A DNA stretch of 64,000 bases from Phycisphaerae bacterium (GCA_016794925.1 JAEUIW010000013.1:1-64000), one strand, 5' to 3'; positions 8,540 through 18,152 are shown, counted from the first letter of the stretch. Program-made: numbers and translations. The notes: generated by a model not told the origin, from the letters alone.

Positions 8540-10120
8540 TCAGCACGGCCCGAAGAACGCGTTCAGGAAATCGAAGAGATCGAAATCATCCACCGCGGTG
8601 TCGCCGTTGAAATCGGCCCGGGGGGAGTTCGCGAAGAACACGTTCAGAAAATCGAAAAGGTCAAAGTCATCCACCGAGCCATCGGCGTTGTAATCGCCGT
8701 CGCACCCGAGGGCGGCCAGGGCGTTGACCATCCCGTACCCGCGCACGAACAGGGGATCGGGCTGGCCGTTGGCGACCTGGTCGGACGCGGTGGCGAAGAG
8801 CCGGGCGCGCATCTGATCGACGGTCCACCAGGGCCGGGCGTCGGCCAGGCAGGCCACGGCGCTGGCGACCAGGGGCGTGCTGAGCGAGGTGCCGGCGGCG
8901 GACGCAAGGTCCGACGTGTACGGCCAGGCGCAGATGGTCTCGTATCCGCGGGCGAGCACCTCCGGCTTCACGCGGCCGTCGGCGCTGGGGCCGTCGGAAC
9001 TGAACCATGTGATGGTGTTGTCGGAGAACGTGGCCCCGCACGTGATGACACGCAGCGCGTCGGCGGGGGTGATCAGGTGGCCGGAGCCGGCGTTGCCGTC
9101 GTTGCCCTCGTTGCCCGCGGCGGTGCAGCAGTGCAGCCCGTTGGCGGTGGCGGTGTTGACGGCGAGAGCGGTGACGGTGCTCACGCCGTCGAGATCGGCC
9201 TGCGTGTACCAGTCGATGTACCCGAGCGAGCTGGTGGCCACGTCCGCGCCGCCGGCCTCGATCCACTCCAGCCCGGCGACGTAGTTGTCCTCCTCGACCT
9301 GCGTCTCGGTGGGAACGTACTCGGTCTTGGCGATCATGAAGCTCGCGTCGTACGCGCCGCCCACGAACGTGGCGGGGGCGTAGCCGCCGAGCACGCTGAG
9401 GATAAGCGAGCCGTGCGTGTCCTGGTCGGACGAGTCGCCGGGCTCGTTGTGCGTCACGCCGTCGTTCTGGATGAAGTCGTGCTCGCCGACGACGGCCGTG
9501 GGGTGCGACGGGTGGCTGAAGACGGGGTTGAAACGCCGCTCGAAGCCCGTGTCCAGCACGCCCACGATCACGCCCGATCCGGTGTGCCCCTTGGCGTGCA
9601 CGCCGATGAGGTTGATCTGCGCCAACTGCCCCTCGGCCAGGCCGTAGAACCCGCGCGTCGATCCGTCGCCGCCGGGCACCACGGTCGTGGGCAATTCCCG
9701 CCGCGTGCCGACGCGCACCGGCTCGACCTTGGCCACGAAGGGCAACGCGGCGAGCGCGGCGGCCTGCTCGGGGGTTGCGCGCACGCTCGCGGCGTTGAGC
9801 CAGCGGCTGGTGACCACCGGTTCCACGCCGCACTCGCGGAGCGCGTTCAGGTACATCGCGGGAACGGGGAGGTCGCGTTCGTCGAAAAGCCCGGGGTCGG
9901 TCCGGCGCAACTGGCGACGACGGAGAGCCCGAGCGTCCGAGCTGGACTCCAGCGCCCGCAACGCGGCGTCCATCTCTCCCGGGTCGGAGATGCCCTTGCC
10001 CGTGAAGTACACCCACACCTTTGGGGCGGGGCCGTGGGCGCGAACGGGGTCGGGCGGTGACGCGTGCGCCCCCCACACGCCGAGGGTCAGGAACACGCAC
10101 AGGGTCGCGCGACGGGTCAT
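8540..10120 (-). CDS. Secreted subtilisin-like serine peptidase (S8) with a dockerin-like C-terminus
   Basis: A 526-residue precursor: signal peptide (residues 1-20, ending GAHA), a propeptide-like region to about residue 165, then the S8 domain. The catalytic triad is visible as D190 in VGVLDTGF, H236 in DTHGS and S412 in GTSLSTP, with the oxyanion asparagine N337 in AAGNEGN. The C-terminus has two dockerin-like loops (DYNADGSVDDFD, DFNGDTAVDDFD) framed by cysteines, and the last residue is Cys. The ATG at 10120 follows the ribosome site CGGAGA; the open frame further upstream looks non-coding. Probably an exported peptidase in the same expression group as its neighbours. Confidence 0.92.
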   Translation of the reverse strand: MTRRATLCVFLTLGVWGAHASPPDPVRAHGPAPKVWVYFTGKGISDPGEMDAALRALESSSDARALRRRQLRRTDPGLFDERDLPVPAMYLNALRECGVEPVVTSRWLNAASVRATPEQAAALAALPFVAKVEPVRVGTRRELPTTVVPGGDGSTRGFYGLAEGQLAQINLIGVHAKGHTGSGVIVGVLDTGFERRFNPVFSHPSHPTAVVGEHDFIQNDGVTHNEPGDSSDQDTHGSLILSVLGGYAPATFVGGAYDASFMIAKTEYVPTETQVEEDNYVAGLEWIEAGGADVATSSLGYIDWYTQADLDGVSTVTALAVNTATANGLHCCTAAGNEGNDGNAGSGHLITPADALRVITCGATFSDNTITWFSSDGPSADGRVKPEVLARGYETICAWPYTSDLASAAGTSLSTPLVASAVACLADARPWWTVDQMRARLFATASDQVANGQPDPLFVRGYGMVNALAALGCDGDYNADGSVDDFDLFDFLNVFFANSPRADFNGDTAVDDFDLFDFLNAFFGPC

Positions 10121-10172
10121 GAGAAATCTCCGGCAGGGGGAACCAGCGGATCTGGCGCGGGGAACGCGGGCG

Positions 10173-12491
10173 TCAGCACGGGGTGTTGAACGCGTTGAGG
10201 AAATCGAAGTAATCAAAGTCATCAACGGACGTGTCGCCGTTGAAATCGGCCGCCGGGGCGTTGCCGTTGAACGCGTTGAGGAAGTCGAAGAAATCGAAGT
10301 CGTCGACGGACGTGTCGCCGTTGAAGTCGGCGGGGCAGCCCTGGACGGTGAAGGTCCACGCCGCGGCGCCGCCGGTCAGCCCGTCGCCGCTGGGGAGCGA
10401 GGCGGGGCTGGCGGGGTTGGCGATCTCGCCGTCGATGCCGATGTTCGAGATCGAAGCCTTCAGCGTGGCCTTGGCCGTGACGGTGTACACGCCCGCGGGA
10501 AGGTTCGAGCCGAACGAGAGCGTGGTGGTGAAATTCGAGGCGTTGTACGCGTGCGTGAACGAGACGGGGGTCGCGTTGCGCGTGACGCTGAAGTCCGCCG
10601 CGGTGCTGGTCACGTTCTCCGAGAACGTCAGCGTGACCTGCGAGGTGCTCGCGGGCGGGGTGTCGATCGAGCCGAGGGCCGGCGTGGTCTGCACCAGCTT
10701 GGGCGGGCCGTTGACCCATGCGGTCGAGGCCTTGCCCTCGTTGAGGATCCAGTCGTCGGGGTCGAGCGTGATCGAGGTCGCGGCGGTGCCGACCGGGATC
10801 ACGAAGTGCTCGGCCTGGGCGTTGTTCCACACCTTGTACAGCGCCGACCCTCCGGTGTAGTTGACCCGGACGTCCACGGGCATCGTGTAGATGCCGTACG
10901 AGGCGGTCTGCACCTGCTTGAGGTACAGCCGGACGTACTTCTGGCCGTTGATCGTCACGTTCTGGAAGGCGTACTGATACGTGGGCGCGCCGATGCCGTA
11001 GATCCACTGGTTGATGAAGTAGCCCAGGTCCGTGCCCGCGGCGGCCGAGGCGACGTTCTTGAAGTCGTCCGTGGTCGCGGCCGAGCCCTGGTGCGCCGCG
11101 CGGTGCGCGGCGAGGATGTTGAAGAACGTGACGTCCCCCACCACGTGGCGAAGCATGTGCAGCACCCAGGAGCCCTTGGCGTAGGTGTAGTTGTAATCGA
11201 AGATGCGGTTCATGTCCGCGCTGCTGTAGACGTACACCGAATCGCCCACGGCGCTCGGACGGTGGTCGGCCATCGAGGCCTTGTACGCCGCGAAGCCCGA
11301 GGAGCCGGGCTTGCGCTCCTCCCAGAGCGATTCCGAGTAGGTCGCGAAGCTCTCGTTGAGCCAGATGTCGCCCCAGGTGCGGCAGGTGACGTTGTCGCCC
11401 CACCACTGGTGCCCGAGCTCGTGGGCGGTCACGCCCTCGGAGAACGTGCCCTGCCCGGTGTTGGTCTGGTGCTCCATGCCGCCGCCGAAGCTGAACTGGT
11501 AGATGCCGTACTTCTCGTTGATGAACGGGTACAGGCCGTAGACGTCCTTGTACGTCGCCAGCATCTGCAGGCACTTCTCCCACGCGGCGCGATTCGAAGG
11601 CGTGTCGGAGCTGGGCCAGATATTGAACTCGACGGGCATGGTCCCCGTGCCGTAGTTGTACGTCTGCGTCCAGGTGTTGAACTTCGTGGTGGCGAAGCAG
11701 ACCAGGTACGTGGACGCCGGGTAGTTGCTCACCCAGGTGTGCTTCTTCTTCCCCGTGGCGGGGACCGTCACGCTCTGCAGCAGGCCGTTGCTGACCGTGC
11801 GGAGCGTGTCGGGCGCCGTGACGGACAGGCTCATGGTCGCCTTGTCCGAGTTGTCGCCGGGCTGGCCGAAATCCCCGTCCTTGCACGGCCACCAGGTCGC
11901 GGCGAAGTACGCCTCGCTGAGCGTCTCGATCAGCGGGAAGCCGCCCTGCGTGCTGAAGTTGATGGACCCGAACCCGCGCGAGACCGCCACGCCCGTGTAG
12001 CTGACCTTGATGGTGAACTGCTCGCCGGCGTTGTACGCGCGGTCCAGCGTGGTCTCGCGCCCGTACGAGCCGACCGAGACGGCCGTCGCGGTCGTGGTCC
12101 CGTTGAGCAGGATCTGCGTGATCGTGTAATTCGAGCGGAGGCGGAACGTGAACTTGGTCAGCCCGTTGACCAGGCTCCTCACGGTCATCGTGTTCGAGCC
12201 CGTGATGGTGTCCGTGGCGGGGAACACCTCGAAGTCGATGGTGTTGCTCAGCACGTCCGTGTCCGTCGCCGCCTCGCGCGTCGTCGCGCCCGTCTCGCCC
12301 TCCCCCCACTGCCAGCCCCGCGCGGCCATGGCCCGCAGCGCCTGGGCCTTGCCGCAGCCGCGCGTCGGGATGTAGTTGAGGTCCGGGTCGCCCCCGGACG
12401 GGGGCGCGCCCTGGACGGCGCCGCACGCACCCGCGGCGACCAGCGCCGAGACCAGGGAGTTGGCTCGTGTGAAAAGGGTGTCACGTTTCAT
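10173..12491 (-). CDS. Secreted M1-family metallo-aminopeptidase-like protein with a dockerin-like C-terminus
   Basis: About 772 residues with an N-terminal signal segment. The M1 signature is complete: a GGMEH motif at 337-341 in the place of GAMEN, HELGH (H357, E358, H361) and the downstream glutamate E380 in WLNESFATY, together binding zinc. A Big-type or Ig-like beta domain follows at about residues 600-700. Two dockerin-like loops close the protein, with Cys before the first and at the C-terminus. The start at 12491 has the ribosome site GGAAGGGAT. It likely trims peptides outside the cytoplasm. The gene lies 52 bases upstream of the subtilisin gene, so joint transcription is likely. Confidence 0.92.
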   Translation of the reverse strand: MKRDTLFTRANSLVSALVAAGACGAVQGAPPSGGDPDLNYIPTRGCGKAQALRAMAARGWQWGEGETGATTREAATDTDVLSNTIDFEVFPATDTITGSNTMTVRSLVNGLTKFTFRLRSNYTITQILLNGTTTATAVSVGSYGRETTLDRAYNAGEQFTIKVSYTGVAVSRGFGSINFSTQGGFPLIETLSEAYFAATWWPCKDGDFGQPGDNSDKATMSLSVTAPDTLRTVSNGLLQSVTVPATGKKKHTWVSNYPASTYLVCFATTKFNTWTQTYNYGTGTMPVEFNIWPSSDTPSNRAAWEKCLQMLATYKDVYGLYPFINEKYGIYQFSFGGGMEHQTNTGQGTFSEGVTAHELGHQWWGDNVTCRTWGDIWLNESFATYSESLWEERKPGSSGFAAYKASMADHRPSAVGDSVYVYSSADMNRIFDYNYTYAKGSWVLHMLRHVVGDVTFFNILAAHRAAHQGSAATTDDFKNVASAAAGTDLGYFINQWIYGIGAPTYQYAFQNVTINGQKYVRLYLKQVQTASYGIYTMPVDVRVNYTGGSALYKVWNNAQAEHFVIPVGTAATSITLDPDDWILNEGKASTAWVNGPPKLVQTTPALGSIDTPPASTSQVTLTFSENVTSTAADFSVTRNATPVSFTHAYNASNFTTTLSFGSNLPAGVYTVTAKATLKASISNIGIDGEIANPASPASLPSGDGLTGGAAAWTFTVQGCPADFNGDTSVDDFDFFDFLNAFNGNAPAADFNGDTSVDDFDYFDFLNAFNTPC

Positions 12492-12557
12492 CGGTCGATC
12501 CCTTCCTTGTGGGCGCGGCCGCCACGCTCGACTCCGCCGCCCGCGCACCCGCTCACG

Positions 12558-12590
12558 AAAAAAACCGGGCCCGGCTCTCACCGGACCCGG
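12558..12590 (-). terminator. Rho-independent terminator
   Basis: On the minus strand a 10-bp GC stem (CCGGGTCCGG / CCGGGCCCGG, one mismatch) with a 6-base loop is followed by seven T residues. It lies 29 bases after the stop codon of the Ig-like gene 12619-15288 and just before the M1 peptidase gene. That separates the two into different transcripts unless there is read-through. Confidence 0.85.
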
Positions 12591-12618
12591 CAAAGTCAGT
12601 CACGCGTCCCCGCTCCGC

Positions 12619-15288
12619 TCACGGGCAGGGGATGTTGAAGTCGTTGAGGAAGTCGAAGAGGTCGAAGTCGTCCACGCTCGTGTCGCCGTTGTAGTCCGCG
12701 GCGAGGTTGTTGTTGTTGAAGTCGTTGAGGAAGTCGAAGTAGTCGAAGTCGTCCACGCTCGTGTCGCCGTTGTAGTCCGCGGCGCAGAGCACCGTCAGGG
12801 CAGCGGCCGTGCTGGTCGCCGCGCCGCACGTGCCGGTCACGACGCAGTCGTAGCTGCCCGCGTCGGCCAGCGTGGCCGAGGCGATGGAGTACGACGTGGA
12901 GGTCGCGCCGCCGATGTTCACGGTGTTCTTCCGCCACTGGTAAGTCAGGCCCGTGCCCGTCGCGGAAACCGTGAAGGTGAACGGGTCGCCGACGTGAACG
13001 GTCCCGCCCACCGGGTTGCCGCCGATGCTCGGGGCCGTGTTCACCGTGAGCGAAGCGGTGTTGCTGGTCGCCGTGCCGCAGGTGCCGGTCACGACGCAGT
13101 CGTAGCTGCCCGCGTCGCCGACCACGACGGACGCGATGCTGTAGGTGCTCGAGGTCGCGCCGCCGATGTTCACGGTGTTCTTCCGCCACTGATAGGTCAG
13201 GCCCGTGCCCGTCGCCGTGACGCTGAACGAGGCCGGCTGACCCTGGCACTTGGTCTGGGGCGAGGGCTGGCCGGTGATGGACGGCGCCGTGCAGCCGCTG
13301 GTCACGGTCAGGATGCCCCCCGCGCTCGTCGCGGCCTGGGCGTCCGGGTTGGTCACGGTGACGGTGCGCGCCCCCGTGGCCGCCGCGCCGCTCACGCTCA
13401 CGTTCAGCGTGATGCTCGATGCGCTCGTCCATGTCACGCTGTTGACGGTCACGCCGGTTCCGCCCACGCTCGCGGCGATGTGGTTCGGGTGCGTGGCGTC
13501 GGGATCAAAGAACCCACGCCCGCCGGTCACGTCTCCCGTCACCACGACGTTCACGTTCGAAGCGCCCTGCGCCACGCTGCTGGGTGAACACGAGAGCGGG
13601 ATCGCGGGCGCGGGGGCCTTGAGCTGGATGGCCCGGCACGCCCAGCTGTTGCTCGTGTTGCAGTACTCGATGAAGGCCCACATGGTCATGTCGTCGGTCG
13701 GATCCACCCACACCGACGAGTAGTCGCCCCAGCGGTTCTCGCCTGCGCCCTGCGCGGCGTAGCTCGACGCGCTGACCTCGGCGACGGTCACCGCCTGGGT
13801 GGCGCCCAGCGTGTCCGCGCTGAGCCGGCCCGCCACGGCGCAGCCGGGGTTCGCGGTCGCGCCCGCGTAACTCGCTCCAAGGGCCATGTGCCCCTGGCCG
13901 GACATGGCCACGCTGGGGATCCAATACCCGAGTGGGTTGGACGCGGCCGGATCGAAAAGCGTACCGGACTGACGCAGCGTGGGCGTGCCGGTCAGGCTCT
14001 GGATCTCGTACCACCGCGAGCCGTTGCGGCTGCCGGTCGTGCTGCCCGCGCCGCTGGCGTTCACCTCAATATTGTGCGCCGCCCACATCGAAACCAACCC
14101 GGTCTGGCGGTTCTTACGGATCTGGGCCGCGAACAGGCGGTCGTCGAGGGAATCGAGCGTCGCCGCGCCGCTGAGCTGGTTCTGCGTCTGCGGGTTGACC
14201 GTGGTCGGCACCGTGACGTTCAGGTCGGCCGAGATGCTGGGCGTGCCGCCCGGATTGGTCACGCGCCGGATCGTGATGCGGCTGAAGGCGTTGTTCGCGG
14301 GGCCGACGAAATAGCCCTCGGTCGCCGCGGGATCATTGTTGTCCACCCCGCGCGGCGAGTATGGGCCCGCGCCGCCGGCGCTGGCCACGATCCGCCGGAA
14401 CGGCGTGACCACGATGGGGCCGCCGCTGGTCATCGAACTCTTGCGCACGACAAACGCGGTGCAGCCGTTGAAACTCGCGTTGAACACGTTGCCGCCGATG
14501 TAGAGGGCGTTGGCGTCCACGCCCAGCGAGGGGTAGTCGTAGAAACCGTTGGTGTCGCTGGCGTTGGTCGGCGTCACCGTGTCCCATTGGAAGAAGAAAA
14601 ACGTGAAGCTGGCGCTGTTCGTGATGGTCGAGCCGCTGCTGACCGCCAGGACAACCCGGTTGGGCGTCGAGGTGTTGACCGCAACCACGAACCAGCGGCC
14701 GCTGGTCTCGTCGTACCGCACCTGCGGGTCCGAGATGCCCGACCCATTGCGCACCGAATTGAAGAACGTGTCGATTACGACATTGAGGCCGCCGACCGCG
14801 CCCGCCTTCGAATACACGGTGATGCGGCCGTTCGCGGCCATGAGCACCTGCGTGGGGCCGACCGCGCCCTGGGTATCCGGCGGCACGAATCCCGATGAGC
14901 TGAGCGTCGGACCGTTGAACTCGGTCCCGAGCGTCTGCGGGTTCCGCATCCCGCCGCCGTGATGGCCCGCGGCGCCTCCCTGGCCGAGGTTCTTCTGGTT
15001 GTTCGGGTCGGCGGGGGGCCACTGTGAAACCGGACCGAGCGAATCGCCGGCCTGCGGCAGGCCGCTGCGGTCGGGCGCGCGGCCCTCATCGCCGAAACGG
15101 ATAATGCCATCCCACGGGGCGCGGCTGCGCTCCCTGGCCATGATCTGGGCCACTGTCTCCGTGATGCCCTTCTCTCCGACCCACGGCTGCAACGGGCCTT
15201 CCTGACCCGACGCCGCGCCGGTGAGACCGGCCAACCCGGTGACGCACGCCGCCAACAGCCGCGACCAACGCCCAGAGCGCTTCAGCAT
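12619..15288 (-). CDS. Large secreted protein with IPT-like and two Ig-like domains and a dockerin-like C-terminus
   Basis: An 889-residue exported protein with a signal peptide ending near TGAASGQ. The first 550 residues (VSQWPPADPNNQKN, TLSSSGFVPPDTQGAVG, RYDETSGRWFVVAV) resemble a beta-propeller-like exoprotein module; I do not recognise a catalytic site. An IPT/TIG-like domain (CSPSSVAQGASNVNVVVTG) follows, then two near-identical Ig-like domains with the core LTYQWRKN and the pair Y-D-C-V-V-T. Two dockerin-like loops end in CP. The start at 15288 follows GAGG. Probably an adhesin or a carbohydrate- or protein-binding exoprotein; the function is not established. Confidence 0.85.
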   Translation of the reverse strand: MLKRSGRWSRLLAACVTGLAGLTGAASGQEGPLQPWVGEKGITETVAQIMARERSRAPWDGIIRFGDEGRAPDRSGLPQAGDSLGPVSQWPPADPNNQKNLGQGGAAGHHGGGMRNPQTLGTEFNGPTLSSSGFVPPDTQGAVGPTQVLMAANGRITVYSKAGAVGGLNVVIDTFFNSVRNGSGISDPQVRYDETSGRWFVVAVNTSTPNRVVLAVSSGSTITNSASFTFFFFQWDTVTPTNASDTNGFYDYPSLGVDANALYIGGNVFNASFNGCTAFVVRKSSMTSGGPIVVTPFRRIVASAGGAGPYSPRGVDNNDPAATEGYFVGPANNAFSRITIRRVTNPGGTPSISADLNVTVPTTVNPQTQNQLSGAATLDSLDDRLFAAQIRKNRQTGLVSMWAAHNIEVNASGAGSTTGSRNGSRWYEIQSLTGTPTLRQSGTLFDPAASNPLGYWIPSVAMSGQGHMALGASYAGATANPGCAVAGRLSADTLGATQAVTVAEVSASSYAAQGAGENRWGDYSSVWVDPTDDMTMWAFIEYCNTSNSWACRAIQLKAPAPAIPLSCSPSSVAQGASNVNVVVTGDVTGGRGFFDPDATHPNHIAASVGGTGVTVNSVTWTSASSITLNVSVSGAAATGARTVTVTNPDAQAATSAGGILTVTSGCTAPSITGQPSPQTKCQGQPASFSVTATGTGLTYQWRKNTVNIGGATSSTYSIASVVVGDAGSYDCVVTGTCGTATSNTASLTVNTAPSIGGNPVGGTVHVGDPFTFTVSATGTGLTYQWRKNTVNIGGATSTSYSIASATLADAGSYDCVVTGTCGAATSTAAALTVLCAADYNGDTSVDDFDYFDFLNDFNNNNLAADYNGDTSVDDFDLFDFLNDFNIPCP
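12632..12786. repeat. Tandem DNA repeat encoding the two dockerin-like loops
   Basis: Two copies of about 66 bases (about 12633-12700 and 12717-12784) differ at only two or three positions, both encoding the cassette end of the Ig-like protein. The other dockerin genes in the window carry more diverged versions. Such near-identity suggests recent duplication or gene conversion rather than only protein-level selection. Confidence 0.75.
12800..13226. repeat. Tandem repeat encoding two Ig-like domains
   Basis: Two units of about 175 bases (about 12805-12980 and 13050-13226) share long identical blocks, including the stretch encoding NTVNIGGATS and TYQWRKN. The units sit head to tail inside the Ig-like gene. 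The matrixin gene (15585-17936) has a more diverged pair of the same domain. Confidence 0.7.
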
Positions 15289-15470
15289 GATGAACCTCGT
15301 TCTTCTGAGTTTCCGCCCAGCTCGGATGAACCTCCGAACCGAGTTCAATGTAACCAAATAATTACCGAACGCGATACGAAGGCGCTCGATAACTACTAAT
15401 ACCGCGAATTCGGCGAGATTACCAGCGATACTTAAGGCATTTTCACGAATCCGACAATTTCGTCAATAAG

Positions 15471-15484
15471 TTATAGGACTATTA
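15471..15484. promoter_or_regulatory. Near-palindrome TTATAG-GA-CTATTA, possible operator
   Basis: Arms of six bases with one mismatch. It resembles the perfect palindrome TTATAG-TC-CTATAA upstream of clpB at 47776-47789. Both lie in AT-rich promoter regions. A shared regulator is possible but unproven. Confidence 0.3.
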
Positions 15485-15526
15485 TGGTTGATACCACTCA
15501 TTTAGGTAGTTCCTGGCGCGGGCATG

Positions 15527-15554
15527 AAAAAGGGCCCGGCAAGGCCGAGCCCTT
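15527..15554 (-). terminator. Rho-independent terminator of the matrixin gene
   Basis: Read on the minus strand, AAGGGC pairs with GCCCTT and an inner CGGC with GCCG, and the stem is followed by TTTTT. It begins about 30 bases after the stop of 15585-17936, a normal distance. Confidence 0.85.
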
Positions 15555-15584
15555 CACGGGTGCCAATATGCCCAGAATAGGTGG

Positions 15585-17936
15585 TTACGGGCAGGGCGTA
15601 TTGAAGTCGTTCAAGAAGTCGAAGAAATCGAAATCGTCGACACTGGTGTCACCGTTGTAGTCCGCGGCGATGGCGTTGGCGTTGAAGTCGTTGAGGAAAT
15701 CGAAGAAGTCGAAGTCGTCCACGCTGGTGTCGCCGTTGTAATCGGCCTTGCAGAGCACGGTGAGCGTCGCCGCGGCGCTGGTGTCGCTCCCGCACGCGCT
15801 GGTGACGACGCAGTCATACTGGCCGGCGTCGGCGATGGTCGCGGCCGCGATCGAGTAGGTGTCCGCCGTCGCCCCGGAGATATCCACGGCGTTGAGTCGC
15901 CACTGATAGGTGAGGCCCGATCCGGTCGCCGCCACTCCCAAGGAGACGCTCTCGCCCACCCGGACGGTCTCGTCCGTCGGATCGGTCGTGACCGAAGGCG
16001 CTTCGTTCACGCTCAGCACCGCGGGGTTGCTGGTCGCGGGCGTGCCGCAGGACGCCGTCGCGACGCAGTCGTACGAGGCCTGATCGGCGAGGGTGACCGA
16101 AACGATGGTGTAGCTGGTGGAGGTGGCGCCGCCGATGTTCGAACCATCCTTCCGCCACTGGTAGGTCGTGCCCGCGCCGGTCGCGGCGGCGGTGAACGTC
16201 ACGCCCTGGCCCACACAGCGTGTCGCGCCGGAGGGTTGCTGGGTGAAGCCGGGCGCCGAGCACCCGCCGGCGAAGCCGGTGTTCGGATTGGCCACGTCGC
16301 GGTAGTCGGTGCCGCCGGTGGGAAGCGTCAGGCCGGCACGCACCCAGTAGAAGTAGACCTGGGCCGAGACAGCGGTCGCGTCGTCGTACTGGGTGAGGCC
16401 CGCCGCGACGGTCGCGATCTGCGACGCGGCGTTGAAATCGCTCGTCGTGCCGCGGTAGACGCGATAGTCCACGGCGCTGGGGATGCTCGTCCAGTTCAGC
16501 CGCACGAAGCCGCTCTGGGTGCCGTCGGAGGCGGTGAGCGTGGTGGCCGCGCTGCTCTGGATGCTCAGTGAGTACAACTGCGACGCGGTGGCGGTCCCCG
16601 TCTCGTACACCCGGACGAAGTACGTGCCGCCCGGGGAGATGAGCACGTTGCTCAGGCTCACGGTGGTGCCCGGCGTGGCGGTGCTGGAATCGGCGTACTG
16701 CACGTTGCCGAACGGGCCGTACATGGTGACGCCCAGCGGCGCGACGGCCTTGGCGTCGTACTGGTTGCCGGTGTTGCAGGTGCCGCCGCTCTGCTGCGAG
16801 CTGTTGTCGTAGGTCGTGCCCACCGGCGTCGCGGTGGCGGACACCAGCACGGGCACCGTCGTGGTGAACGAGTAGTAATCGACGTCGCCGTTGGTGTCGA
16901 TCGAGAGCGTGGACGAGTTCGCGGGCGCCGTGCCCGTGATCGGTGCGGGAACCGCGCCGAGCGTGATCGTGCTCGACGGGCTGAGGTTGCCGGCGACGGT
17001 CGCCGTGCCCGCGGTGTTGTTGTCCTCGTTGATGTCGCCGTAGTGCTTCTGGCCGGCGCGGATGTCGTCCTGCTGCGGACCGTCAAATGCGGTGCTCAGT
17101 ATCGGCTCCATGAGGAACGCGGCGTTGGTGGAGCACACGTGGTTGATGCCGATGCCGTGGCCCATCTCGTGGGCCACCGTGTTGCGCAGGAAACGGTGCA
17201 GATTGGTGCTGCTCCCCCAGTTGTCGCCGCTGTCCAGCACCATGTCGCCGTTCTGCGGGAAGGAGCAGTAGGCCAGCACGCCGCCGGCGCCGTCGATCGG
17301 GTGCATCGAGATGCGCATGTCGCCCCGCGTGGTGTCGTTGCCCGCGGTGCCCCAGGCCGATCCGTCGTCCCAGTCGTTGCCGCCGCTGGTGACGCGTTGG
17401 AAGTTGATCCCGGAGATCTCGCTCCAACGCTGAAAGCAGTTGGTGATCCGCGCGATCCACGTCGCCCGCCCGCCCTGGCTGGCAAACTTGCTGTCCATCC
17501 CGCTGAACAGGCTGCTGGCCGCGGCGGGCTCTCCGATGCCGCCCGGGATGTTCAGGCCGTCCGGCACGAGCGACCACGTGATCGTGATCGGGCTCCCCGC
17601 CGAACTCCCTGACCACCGGCTGCCGGTGTAGTAATCGCTCTGCGACTTGCTGGCCTCCATGAACGCCAGCACCCGGGCCATCACCTCGCCGCTGGGCGGG
17701 TTTTTCTCGTCGAAGCACGCCGCGATCGGCGCGTCGCTCGGCAACGGCTCGGGAGAGGGCCGGCCATCGGGCAGGATCGCGGGCCGCTTCGACGGGAGCG
17801 CGAAGCCGTCCGGTCCGAGCCTGACCTCGTCGTCGGCGGGATCGGGACGCCCGACACCGCCCAGACCCGCCGCGGTCACCAGCGCCACCCCAAGACATGC
17901 CGGAATCAACAGAGACGACCACCGCGACTGACCCAT
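15585..17936 (-). CDS. Secreted matrixin-type metallopeptidase with two Ig-like domains and a dockerin-like C-terminus
   Basis: A 783-residue precursor. The N-terminal signal helix lies at about residues 8-28. The zinc site is the metzincin motif HEMGHGIGINH (H256, E257, H260, H266), with a Met-turn candidate FLMEP at about 275-279, typical of M10 matrixins. A pre-peptidase-like beta domain and a fibronectin-type stretch (VRLNWTSIPSAVDYRVYRG) follow. Two Ig-like domains and two dockerin-like loops end in CP. The start at 17936 has the ribosome site AAGGAACG. It should cut proteins outside the cell. It has its own terminator at 15527-15554. Confidence 0.9.
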   Translation of the reverse strand: MGQSRWSSLLIPACLGVALVTAAGLGGVGRPDPADDEVRLGPDGFALPSKRPAILPDGRPSPEPLPSDAPIAACFDEKNPPSGEVMARVLAFMEASKSQSDYYTGSRWSGSSAGSPITITWSLVPDGLNIPGGIGEPAAASSLFSGMDSKFASQGGRATWIARITNCFQRWSEISGINFQRVTSGGNDWDDGSAWGTAGNDTTRGDMRISMHPIDGAGGVLAYCSFPQNGDMVLDSGDNWGSSTNLHRFLRNTVAHEMGHGIGINHVCSTNAAFLMEPILSTAFDGPQQDDIRAGQKHYGDINEDNNTAGTATVAGNLSPSSTITLGAVPAPITGTAPANSSTLSIDTNGDVDYYSFTTTVPVLVSATATPVGTTYDNSSQQSGGTCNTGNQYDAKAVAPLGVTMYGPFGNVQYADSSTATPGTTVSLSNVLISPGGTYFVRVYETGTATASQLYSLSIQSSAATTLTASDGTQSGFVRLNWTSIPSAVDYRVYRGTTSDFNAASQIATVAAGLTQYDDATAVSAQVYFYWVRAGLTLPTGGTDYRDVANPNTGFAGGCSAPGFTQQPSGATRCVGQGVTFTAAATGAGTTYQWRKDGSNIGGATSTSYTIVSVTLADQASYDCVATASCGTPATSNPAVLSVNEAPSVTTDPTDETVRVGESVSLGVAATGSGLTYQWRLNAVDISGATADTYSIAAATIADAGQYDCVVTSACGSDTSAAATLTVLCKADYNGDTSVDDFDFFDFLNDFNANAIAADYNGDTSVDDFDFFDFLNDFNTPCP

Positions 17937-18152
17937 TTGTGACGTTCCTTTCGTGGGACGAAAAAACACCGACGTTCGACCGACCGGCCCCCGCGCGAAC
18001 GCACGGCGACCGTTCCGCTCAACTCGACCCCACGGAGCAGAGAATCTTCGGTTGAAGTATGGACCCAATTCGACGACCGTCCAGTACCGCCGCGCACATT
18101 TGGCCCGTCGGTGCCGCGGTTGGAGCCGCTCGAGCCCACTAAAGAAGGTACT

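Larger units (their letters stand above)
15289..15584. promoter_or_regulatory. AT-rich intergenic region, likely promoter of the Ig-like gene
   Basis: About 296 bases between two minus-strand genes. Bases 15345-15500 are far richer in A and T than anything around them, as expected for a strong promoter region serving 15288. A near-palindrome TTATAG-GA-CTATTA lies at 15471-15484. I cannot assign a -10/-35 pair with confidence. Confidence 0.5.

Noticed and set aside
9687..12638. Plus-strand frame of nearly 1000 residues opposite the M1 and S8 genes
   Set aside because: It is arginine-valine-rich and has no domain; the minus strand carries full catalytic motifs.
12632..12786. CRISPR-like direct repeats
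   Set aside because: The repeats lie inside a coding frame and translate to the dockerin loops; no spacers of constant size are present.
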